A DNA stretch of 64,000 nt from Frankiales bacterium. Lineage in GTDB: Bacteria > Actinomycetota > Actinomycetes > S36-B12 > CAIYMF01. The notes under the pieces are model-generated. The model had not been told where the DNA came from. It worked only from the letters and a program-made list of their open reading frames with translations, and did no database searches. Below are positions 26,301-33,723 of this stretch, one piece after another. The stretch's first letter is position 1. Each line of letters starts with the position of its first letter. The DNA lies in the NCBI GenBank assembly GCA_016125335.1, contig WGLY01000010.1, positions 1-64,000 of the forward strand, given 5' to 3'. Position numbers and translations under genes: made by a program.

Positions 26301-28306
26301 CGCCCGCTCCACGCGGCGAGGAACGCGTCCTGGAACCGCTGCTTGAGGGTGGCGGCGTCCACGCCCTGGCCGTCGAGGCGCAGGCCGAAGTCGTAGACCC
26401 ACATCGGGGTGCCGGGGGTCTCGAAGTCGTAGGGCCGCTCGTCGACGACCTCGACGCCCATGCGCTGGAGCACGGGCAGCACGGTCGAGAGCGAGATCGC
26501 CGGCCCGCGGCGGTAGATCTTGAACCGGCGCTCCCCCTGGCCGGCCGCGTGCGGCTCGTAGAGGTTGAGCCCGAGGTCGCCGTCGTTGCGCAGCTCCTCG
26601 AGGTGGCGGACGTCGATCACGCCGGTGCGCGCCGGGAAGTCCTCCTTGTAGGCCTCGGGGAACGCCTCGGCGTAGAACTTGAGCAGGCGCGCCGCCTCCT
26701 CCTCGCCCACCTGGTCGATGAGGGCGGAGGAGAACTCGTCCTCCCACGAGCGGGTGGCCTCGGCCAGCCGCGCCTCGAGCCGCTCGCCGTCGACGACGGG
26801 CAGCGTGCCGCCCGGCTCGCCGCGCACCACGAAGTGCAGCCGGGCCAGCACCGACTCGGACACCCGCGCGGTGTAGTCGATGCTCGTGCTGCCGAACTCC
26901 TCCGCGAGCACGTCGCGCAGGCGCAGCCGCACGTGGGTCGTGTAGCGGTCGCGCGGGAGGTAGACCAGGCACGACACGAAGCGCCCGTAGCGGTCGCGGC
27001 GCATGAACAGCCGGGTCTGGCGGCGCTCCTGGATGTGCAGCACCGAGAGCGCGGTCTCGGTGAGCTCGTCGGGGTCGGCCTGGAAGAGCTCGTCGCGCGG
27101 GTAGGTCTCGAGGACCTGCATGAGGTCCTTGTAGGAGTGGCCGTCCACGCGGAAGCCGGACCGGTGCAGCACCATCCGTGCCGTCCGCCGCAGCACGGGG
27201 ATCGCCGTGACGGACTGGACGTAGGCGCTCGAGGTGTAGAGCCCGAGGAAGCGGCGCTCCCCCACCACGAGGCCGTTCTCGTCGAACTGCTTGACGCCGA
27301 CGTAGTCGAGGTAGGTCGAGCGGTGCACCGTGGAGCGGCTGTTGGCCTTGGTGATCACCAGCACGTGCGGCTCGCGGGCCCGGGCGCGGACCTCGGGCGA
27401 GAGCTTGGAGAACGCCTTGCTGGCCGGGCGGTCGGCCCGCATGATGCCCAGCCCCGTGCCGGCCACGGGCTGGAGGGAGTCGCCGTCGTCGCTCAGCACG
27501 TACTCGCGGTAGCCCAGGAAGGTGAAGTGCTCGTCGGCCAGCCAGCGCAGCAGCTCGACGGACTCGTCCACCTCGTCCTTGTCGACGGTGGTCGGCGGCG
27601 CGCTCTCGAGCTCGTCGGCGAGGTGGCGGGCGCGCGCCACCATGCGCGGCCAGTCCTCGACCGCCTCGCGGACGTCGCGCAGCACGGCCTGGAGGTCGGC
27701 CTCGATCTGGCGCAGGTCGGCGTCGTCGGTCTCGCGGTCGATCTCGACGTGCATCCACGACTCGGCGGTGGCGCCGAACGGCACGACCTCGTCCTCGTCG
27801 TCGACGGCGACGACGTCCTGGAGCGCCCCGACGACGTCGCGCTGGACCACGAACTGCGGGTGGATCACGAGGTGGATCGAGCGGCCCTCGCGGCCGAGGC
27901 AGGAGGTGACCGAGTCGACCAGGAACGGCATGTCGTCGGTGACGATCTCGACCACGGTGTGCCCGGCCGACCAGCCGTGCCCCTCGACCGAGGGGGTGAA
28001 CACGTGGACGACGGCGGTGCCCTGCGGGCGGTCCTGCGCGGTGCGCCGGTGGCTCACCACCGCGCCGAGGACGTCGACCGGGTCGCGGCCGAGGAGGTCC
28101 TCCGGCGCGGTGTGGCGGTAGTAGCGGCGGACGAGGCTGCCGAGCCGGGGGTCGTCCGGGCCGGTGGCCAGGGCGCGCTCGAGCAGCTCGGCCTTGGCCT
28201 CCTCGAGCCGCTTGGCCGCGGCCACGGGCGACATGGGGGCCGACCCGGAGGGGGCGACAGGGGCATCAGGGACTGTGGTCTGCGCGCTCTCGGGCACGAC
28301 TGACAT
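23390..28306 (-). CDS. gdh: NAD-specific glutamate dehydrogenase, large (180-kDa) type
   Basis: The 1638-aa size fits the large bacterial NAD-GDH class, which deaminates glutamate to 2-oxoglutarate and feeds the TCA cycle. A long N-terminal regulatory region (ACT-like and helical modules, about 1-690) precedes the catalytic core at about 700-1150. That core contains [37 protein letters not shown] and the nucleotide-binding [15 protein letters not shown]. A helical C-terminal domain follows. The ATG at 28306 has GAAGAAGG upstream. It is divergent from the DUF2505 gene. With pruA at 31399-33063 it suggests a capacity to burn glutamate and proline. Confidence 0.97.
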   Translation of the reverse strand: [1638 protein letters not shown]

Positions 28307-28464
28307 CGCCTTCTTCGTCCTCGTCCGGGACCCACGCCGTTGTGGGGACCGCCGCTCACCTTATGCCGATGGTCGCCCGCCCGCGGCGCAGCGCCACTCA
28401 CCGATACGGCATCCTGACGCAGGACGGGTGTACGACCCGGACGCCCGTACCAGAGGAGGACACC

Positions 28465-28959
28465 GTGGCCACCCCGCTCTCGTCCCGGCTCGGCTTCAGC
28501 ACGGACCCCGAGGGGGCCTTCGCGCTGGTCACCGACCCCGCCTACGTCGAGGAGGTGGCCGTCGCCACGGGGGGCCAGGACGTCGAGGTCGCCGTGACGC
28601 CGGACGGCTCGGGGGGCGCGACCGTGGTCTCCACCCGGTCGCTGCCGGCCGACGTCCCGTCCTACGCCAAGGCCCTCATCGGCGAGTCCATCCGCCTCAC
28701 CGAGACCCGGGTGATCGGCCCGGCCGCGGCCGACGGCTCGCGCTCGGGCACCGTGCGGGTCGAGTTCGGCGGGGCGCCCGTCTCGGTGGACGGCACGCTG
28801 GCGCTGCGCCCCGAGGCCGCGGGCAGCGCCGTCGTGGTCGACATGAGCATCAAGGCGTCGGTGCCGTTCGTGGGCGGCAAGGTCGAGCGGTTCTGCGCGG
28901 AGCAGATCGAGCGCGCCCTGGCCAAGGAGGAGGAGGTCGCGGCGGCCCGGCTGGGCTGA
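28465..28959 (+). CDS. DUF2505 family protein
   Basis: The 164-aa protein begins at the GTG 28465, which has a strong AGGAGG 6 nt upstream. The upstream frame to 28342 lacks coding character. It has a START-like/SRPBCC alpha-beta layout: SSRLGFSTDPEGAFALVTDP at the start, strands in the middle, and a C-terminal helix (FCAEQIERALAKEEEVAAAR). This pattern is that of DUF2505, a lipid-cavity-type fold of unknown ligand. It is soluble, with no signal. It is likely cytoplasmic. Confidence 0.75.
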   Translation: MATPLSSRLGFSTDPEGAFALVTDPAYVEEVAVATGGQDVEVAVTPDGSGGATVVSTRSLPADVPSYAKALIGESIRLTETRVIGPAAADGSRSGTVRVEFGGAPVSVDGTLALRPEAAGSAVVVDMSIKASVPFVGGKVERFCAEQIERALAKEEEVAAARLG

Positions 28960-29031
28960 CCCGGCGCCCGCGGGCCCCCGCACGGCCGGGCCGCGGACCG
29001 CGACCGCCCGCGCGGTCGCCATCATGGGCCG

Positions 29032-29673
29032 GTGACCCGGACCCTCCTCGAGATCGTCGGCTGGATCGGCAGCGCGCTGGTCATCCTCTCCCTCGCCCAG
29101 GCGCGGGTGCTGCGCTTCCGCTGGCTCAACCTCGCCGGTGCCGTGCTGGCCGTCGTCTACAACGCCGTCCTGGGCATCTGGCCGTTCGCGGCGATGAACG
29201 CCGTCATCGCGGTGATCGACGTGTACTGGCTGCGGCGGCTGCTCACCGAGCGGCACGACGCGTCGGCGTTCTCGGTGATCGAGGTGCGGCCGGAGGACGC
29301 GTACCTGCGCCACGTGCTCGGCGTGCACCTCGACGACATCCGCCGCTTCCAGCCGACGTACGCCCTGCCCGACCCTGGCGACGCGCGCCGCTGGGCCTTC
29401 CTGGTGCAGTGGCAGGCCGAGACCATCGGGGCCGTCGTGGTGCGCGACGAGGGCGAGGGCGACGCCGAGGTGGAGCTCGACTACGTGACCCGCCGGTTCC
29501 GCGACTTCACGCCGGGCGAGTTCGTCTACGCCGAGAGCGGGGTGTTCCACGACCTCGGGGTGCGGCGGCTCGTGGCCTCGCCCGAGCTCGCGACCCAGCA
29601 GACCTACCTGCGCGCCGTCGGCTTCCACGACCTGCACGGCCGATGGATCCGGCTCGTGCAGCCGGCCCTCTGA
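29032..29673 (+). CDS. YgjV-like membrane segment joined to an acetyltransferase-like domain
   Basis: The 213-aa protein has three hydrophobic helices in the first 70 residues (LLEIVGWIGSALVILSLAQA, then LNLAGAVLAVVYNAVLGIWP and MNAVIAVIDVYWLRRL), the pattern of the YgjV family. A soluble C-terminal domain follows (about 80-213) with DYVTRRFRDFTPGEFVYAES, LVASPELATQQTYLRAVGF. That part resembles the second half of a GNAT fold. The start is a GTG at 29032 after a GC-rich spacer without a clear ribosome site. Function unknown. Confidence 0.65.
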   Translation: MTRTLLEIVGWIGSALVILSLAQARVLRFRWLNLAGAVLAVVYNAVLGIWPFAAMNAVIAVIDVYWLRRLLTERHDASAFSVIEVRPEDAYLRHVLGVHLDDIRRFQPTYALPDPGDARRWAFLVQWQAETIGAVVVRDEGEGDAEVELDYVTRRFRDFTPGEFVYAESGVFHDLGVRRLVASPELATQQTYLRAVGFHDLHGRWIRLVQPAL

Positions 29674-29746
29674 GCCGTACGGGTCGTCGTCCGCGCCATA
29701 CCCGCCCGCGGCGGAACCGCGACGTCGCCGGTCGCGTCACAGCGGC

Positions 29747-30514
29747 ATGACGATCACCCTCACCGGGCGCAAGCTCGCGGTCGCGGCCCTGCTCGTGCTC
29801 GCCGTCGTGGCGGCGTACGTGGTCGGCTCGAGCCGTCCGAGCGCCGCCCAGGCAGCCGTGCTCACCTCGGTGCCCACCACCACCGGCACCACCGACGCCG
29901 CCCAGGGCGGCATCACCGTCACCGGCACCGGCTCGGTGACCGGCACGCCGGACACGCTGCGGCTCAACCTCTCGGTCAGCACGACCGCGGCCGACATCGA
30001 CACCGCTCTCGGCTCGGCCAACAACGCGATGCACGACGTCATCGCCGCGCTGCGCGACCACGGGGTGGCGGAGAAGGACCTGCAGACCTCGAACCTGTCG
30101 ATCCAGCCCAACTGGACCAGCAAGGGCTCGCCCGACGGCTACGCCGTGACCGAGAGCCTCTCGGCCACCGTGCGCGACCTGGCCAAGGCAGGGTCCACGC
30201 TGACGGCCGCCGTCGCCGCGGGCGGCAACGCCGTGCGGGTCGACGGCGTGAGCGTGGCGCTCGACGACACCTCCGCCCTCGTCGGCGGCGCCCGCGCGAA
30301 GGCGATGGCCGACGCGCGGACCAAGGCGGAGCAGTACGCCCAGGCCGCCGGCCGCCCACTGGGCCAGGTGGTGTCGGTGTCCGAGCAGGTGTCCGGCCCC
30401 AGCCCGGTGTACTACGGCCGCGACATGGCCGTGGCGGCCGGTGCCGCCGTGCCCGTCCAGGCCGGCACGCAGGACGTCGGGGTGTCCGTCACGGTCGTCT
30501 ACGCGTTCGGCTGA
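29747..30514 (+). CDS. SIMPL (DUF541) domain membrane-anchored protein
   Basis: The 255-aa protein has an N-terminal TM anchor or signal (KLAVAALLVLAVVAAYVVGS) and a DUF541/SIMPL domain: GITVTGTGSVTGTPDTLRLN, then TSNLSIQPNWTSKG and AMADARTKAEQYAQAAGRPL, which are the family landmarks. SIMPL proteins are extracytoplasmic and form oligomers; their biochemical role is poorly defined. It ends 3 bp before an interlocked pair of inverted repeats shared with the convergent gene. Confidence 0.88.
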   Translation: MTITLTGRKLAVAALLVLAVVAAYVVGSSRPSAAQAAVLTSVPTTTGTTDAAQGGITVTGTGSVTGTPDTLRLNLSVSTTAADIDTALGSANNAMHDVIAALRDHGVAEKDLQTSNLSIQPNWTSKGSPDGYAVTESLSATVRDLAKAGSTLTAAVAAGGNAVRVDGVSVALDDTSALVGGARAKAMADARTKAEQYAQAAGRPLGQVVSVSEQVSGPSPVYYGRDMAVAAGAAVPVQAGTQDVGVSVTVVYAFG

Positions 30515-30517
30515 CGA

Positions 30518-30563
30518 CGTCCCCGCACGTGGTGAGCGGCGCACGGGGGACGTCGCTCACCAC
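30518..30563. repeat. Two interlocked inverted repeats between convergent genes
   Basis: ACGTCCCCG (30518-30526) pairs with 30545-30553, and GTGGTGAGCG (30529-30538) pairs with 30554-30563. The order A-B-A'-B' means only one hairpin can form unless a pseudoknot does. The second overlaps the stop codon of the minus-strand gene. A bidirectional terminator is the simplest reading. Confidence 0.55.
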
Positions 30564-31135
30564 ACCCCGGGCACGAGCCGCTTGCGGCTCGCGGCGAAGC
30601 GCGAGTACGCCTCGCCGAGCTCGGCGGTCATCGCCGCCTCCTCCACGCGGATGCGGTAGGCCACACCCACCAGCATGACCGGCGCGAGCACCAGCACCGA
30701 GAGCCAGTTGGCCAGCAGGCATGCGACGCCCAGGAAGGCCAGCGACATGCCGAGGTAGGCGGGGTGCCGCACCCACCGGTACGGCCCGGTGTCGACCACG
30801 CGCTGGTCGCTGCTGGTCTGCACCGTGTAGGTGAAGTAGTCGCCGAGCGCGCGGATGCTCCACCAGCGGATGGCGATGCCGCACCACAGCAGCAGGAGCG
30901 CGACGCCGTCGGCGAGCCACGCGGGCACGGCGGCGGCCGGCACGAGGAGCGCGACGAGCACCGCGAGCAGGAAGCCGAGCGGCGTGGTGACGCGCAGCAG
31001 AGCCAGGCTGGAGCGGTCGCCCTCGGTGGCGGCGTCGGTGCGCCGGTGCAGCGCCCGGCGCAGCTCGAGCAGGAACCAGGCGACGACGGTGACGGCGAAC
31101 AGCGCCGCCTCCACCGTGACCACGGCGCCGGGCAC
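30557..31135 (-). CDS. Isoprenylcysteine carboxyl methyltransferase (ICMT)-like membrane protein
   Basis: The 192-aa protein has several TM helices and the ICMT/PEMT C-terminal half: GIAIRWWSIRALGDYFTYTV, then VVDTGPYRWVRHPAYLGM and the closing helix with RIRVEEAAMTAELGEAYSRF. The RHPxYxG element binds S-adenosylmethionine. Bacterial members methylate unknown, probably lipid-like, substrates. The start is a GTG. It lies 3 nt after the small membrane gene at 31139-31387 and probably shares its transcript. Confidence 0.82.
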   Translation of the reverse strand: MPGAVVTVEAALFAVTVVAWFLLELRRALHRRTDAATEGDRSSLALLRVTTPLGFLLAVLVALLVPAAAVPAWLADGVALLLLWCGIAIRWWSIRALGDYFTYTVQTSSDQRVVDTGPYRWVRHPAYLGMSLAFLGVACLLANWLSVLVLAPVMLVGVAYRIRVEEAAMTAELGEAYSRFAASRKRLVPGVW

Positions 31136-31138
31136 GCG

Positions 31139-31387
31139 TCAGCCGCCGTGCCGGGCCGGCCCGGGCGGGTCGCCGGTGACCGCGATGACGACGAGGTAGA
31201 CCGCGAGCAGGGCCACGCCCGCCCACGGCCGGTGCGGCACCACGGCCAGCGGCACGAGGGCCGCGAGGAACACCGCCGTGACGGCCCACCCCTGCCAGGA
31301 GCGCGGCGACCAGCCCCAGCCCACGACCCGCTTGGGCCCGAACCACGCGGTGCGGGTCAGCCGCAGCCGCGAGCCCTCCTGACCCAT
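31139..31387 (-). CDS. Small two-helix membrane protein
   Basis: The 82-aa product has a basic, Trp-rich N-terminus (RTAWFGPKRVVGWGWSPRSW) and two TM helices (WAVTAVFLAALVPLAVV and WAGVALLAVYLVVIAVTG). It has the look of the short actinobacterial membrane proteins that start with a GPKxxGWG motif. The ATG has GAGGG-like purines nearby in the pruA end. It sits between pruA and the ICMT-like gene with gaps of 11 and 3 nt, so the three form one transcription unit. Function unknown. Confidence 0.7.
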   Translation of the reverse strand: MGQEGSRLRLTRTAWFGPKRVVGWGWSPRSWQGWAVTAVFLAALVPLAVVPHRPWAGVALLAVYLVVIAVTGDPPGPARHGG

Positions 31388-31398
31388 GCCGGCCGTCG

Positions 31399-33063
31399 CT
31401 ACGGCCGCGGCAGCTCGTCCGGCTTGCCGTAGCCCCAGCCGTGGTAGGTGCCGCCCATCGCGACCTTCGGCGGCACCAGCGCCTCCTTGATCGCGCGCGT
31501 GGAGGTCCAGCGCAGCAGGTTCTGCGGCGCGCCGGCCTTGTCGTTGGTGCCCGACGCCCGCGCGCCGCCGAAGGGCTGCTGGCCCACGACCGCGCCGGTG
31601 CTCTTGTCGTTGACGTAGAAGTTGCCCGCCGCGAAGCGCAGGTCGTCCGTGGCCGCGGCGATCGCGGCGCGGTCCTGGGCGATGATCGATCCGGTGAGGC
31701 CGTAGGACGCGACGCCCTCCATCTGCGTGAGCATCTCGTCGTAGTGGTCGTCGTCGTAGACGTGCACGGCGAGCAGCGGGCCGAAGTACTCATCCGTGAA
31801 GTACTCCGCCGTGGGGTCGGTGCACTCGATCACCGTCGGCCGGATGAACCAGCCGTCGCTGTCGTCGTAGGTGCCGCCCGCGACGACGCTGACCGACGGG
31901 TCGGCCTTGGCGCGGTCGATGGCCGAGGTGACACGGGCGAAGGCGCGGTCGTCGATCACCGCGCCCATGAAGTTGTCGAAGTCCGTCACCGGGCCCATCG
32001 CGAGGCCGTCGACGGTGGCGGCGAGCTCGTCGCGCAGCGTGGCCCACAGGGAGCGCGGTACGTAGGCGCGCGAGGACGCCGAGCACTTCTGCCCCTGGTA
32101 CTCGAACGAGCCGCGCACCAGCGCCGTGCGGAGCACGTCGAGGTCGGCGCTCGGGTGCGCGACGACGAAGTCCTTGCCGCCCGTCTCGCCCACCACGCGC
32201 GGGTAGGAGCGGTAGGACGCGATGTTCTCGCCGATGGTGCGCCACAGCTGCTGGAACACCCGGGTGGAGCCGGTGAAGTGCAGCCCGGCGAAGTCCGGGT
32301 CGCCCAGCACGACGTCGCTGGTCTCCACCCCATGGCCGGTCACCAGGTTGATGACGCCGGGCGGCAGCCCGGCCTCCTCGAGCAGCCGCATGAGGTAGTG
32401 CGCCGCCAGGGCCTGCGTGTGCGCGGGCTTCCAGATGACGACGTTGCCCATCATCGCCGGGGCGGTCGGCAGGTTGCCGGAGATGGCGGTGAAGTTGAAC
32501 GGTGTGACGGCGTAGACCACGCCCTCGAGCGGGCGGTGGTCGAGCCGGTTCCACACCCCCGGCGACGAGATCGGCTGCTCGGCGATGAGCTGGCGCGCGA
32601 AGCCGACGTTGAAGCGCCAGAAGTCGATGAGCTCGCAGGCGGAGTCGATCTCGGCCTGGTAGCTGGTCTTGCTCTGCCCGAGCATCGTGGCGGCGTTGAG
32701 GGTGTCGCGCCACGGGCCGGCCAGGAGGTCGGCCGCCTTGAGGAAGATCGCGGCCCGGTCGTCGAACGACAGCGCGCGCCAGCCGGGCGCGGCGGCCTTG
32801 GCCGCGGCCATCGCGTCGCGCGCGTCGTCGTGCGTCGCTCCGCCGAGCGTGCCGAGCACGTGGTGGCGCGCGTGCGGCTGCACCACCTCGATCTGCTCGC
32901 CGCCGCCGCGGCGCTCGACCCCGCCGATGGTGCAGGTGAGGTCGACCCGCTCGCCGGCGAGGTCGACCAGGCGCTTCTGAAGGCGCTCTCGCTCGGGGGT
33001 GCCGGGTCCGTAGGAGCGCACCGGCTCGTTGACGGCGACGGGGGTACGGGTCACGGCGTCCAT
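31399..33063 (-). CDS. pruA: L-glutamate gamma-semialdehyde (1-pyrroline-5-carboxylate) dehydrogenase
   Basis: The 554-aa protein is an aldehyde dehydrogenase of the P5CDH group. Seen: PFNFTAISGNLPTAPAMMGN, GDPDFAGLHFTGSTRVFQQL, the general-base Glu in VVGETGGKDFVVAH and the catalytic Cys in YQGQKCSASSRAYV. It oxidises glutamate semialdehyde to glutamate with NAD, the second step of proline use. The ATG at 33063 has GAGGAG at 5-nt spacing. No proline dehydrogenase gene is nearby in the window. Confidence 0.95.
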   Translation of the reverse strand: MDAVTRTPVAVNEPVRSYGPGTPERERLQKRLVDLAGERVDLTCTIGGVERRGGGEQIEVVQPHARHHVLGTLGGATHDDARDAMAAAKAAAPGWRALSFDDRAAIFLKAADLLAGPWRDTLNAATMLGQSKTSYQAEIDSACELIDFWRFNVGFARQLIAEQPISSPGVWNRLDHRPLEGVVYAVTPFNFTAISGNLPTAPAMMGNVVIWKPAHTQALAAHYLMRLLEEAGLPPGVINLVTGHGVETSDVVLGDPDFAGLHFTGSTRVFQQLWRTIGENIASYRSYPRVVGETGGKDFVVAHPSADLDVLRTALVRGSFEYQGQKCSASSRAYVPRSLWATLRDELAATVDGLAMGPVTDFDNFMGAVIDDRAFARVTSAIDRAKADPSVSVVAGGTYDDSDGWFIRPTVIECTDPTAEYFTDEYFGPLLAVHVYDDDHYDEMLTQMEGVASYGLTGSIIAQDRAAIAAATDDLRFAAGNFYVNDKSTGAVVGQQPFGGARASGTNDKAGAPQNLLRWTSTRAIKEALVPPKVAMGGTYHGWGYGKPDELPRP

Positions 33064-33190
33064 GGGTCTCCTCGCACGTCGGTCCGCGGACGGCGGCGCT
33101 GCCGCCCGCACCCCCATACTGCCCCCACATGCGGGGGCAGGGGGCCCGGGTGCCGGGACGGCGCCCGATCCTGTGCCGTGCGGGCCGGTG

Positions 33191-33667
33191 TCAGAGCAGG
33201 TCGGGGATCTCCTGCGTGGCGAACCACATGAGCTCGTGCCGGGTGAGCGAGACGTCGGCCAGGGCCTGGCCGTCGCCCGCCTCCGCCTCGGGCAGGCGCC
33301 GGATCGCCTCGACGATCTCGCCCTCGGCGTCCGCGTCGTCGACGTGCACCGACGAGCAGCGCGCGATGGGCACCTCGGCCACGACCTCGACGGCGGTCTC
33401 GTCGTCGCCGGTGCGCACGTCGGCGTCGTCGACGTCGGCGGCCACGACGATGCGGCGCGCCTCGGCGCCGGTCTCGGCGATCAGCCGCAGCGAGTCGTAG
33501 GCCGCCGCCATGAGGACGGCGTACTCGAGCTCCTCCTCGTCGCCGTCGGCCCACGAGCGGCGCAGGGCCGGGGTGACGGCGTGGGCGGCCACGGGTGCCG
33601 GGGCGATGCGCCCCGTCGCGTGCAGGGCCGCGAGGCCGGCGACGGTGAGCGGGACGTAGATGCGCAC
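33191..33667 (-). CDS. DUF6912-type conserved actinobacterial protein
   Basis: The 158-aa protein starts MRIYVPLTVAGLAALHATGR, the mark of a small conserved actinobacterial family of unknown role. The central part is very acidic (ADVDDADVRTGDDETAVEVV) and the end has LTRHELMWFATQEIPDLL. It appears soluble with a single domain. It stands alone between pruA and the wax-ester synthase gene, in the same direction as both. Confidence 0.75.
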   Translation of the reverse strand: MRIYVPLTVAGLAALHATGRIAPAPVAAHAVTPALRRSWADGDEEELEYAVLMAAAYDSLRLIAETGAEARRIVVAADVDDADVRTGDDETAVEVVAEVPIARCSSVHVDDADAEGEIVEAIRRLPEAEAGDGQALADVSLTRHELMWFATQEIPDLL

Positions 33668-33723
33668 GTGGACAGCATGCCGGACGCCGGCCGCCCGACG
33701 CCGGGCCGCGCCCGCGCGACGGC

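Noticed and set aside
23942-28303. 1453-codon open frame on the plus strand opposite gdh
   Set aside because: Its protein is rich in His/Arg/Val/Gly repeats with no domain. It is the antisense shadow expected from high GC at third codon positions of gdh.
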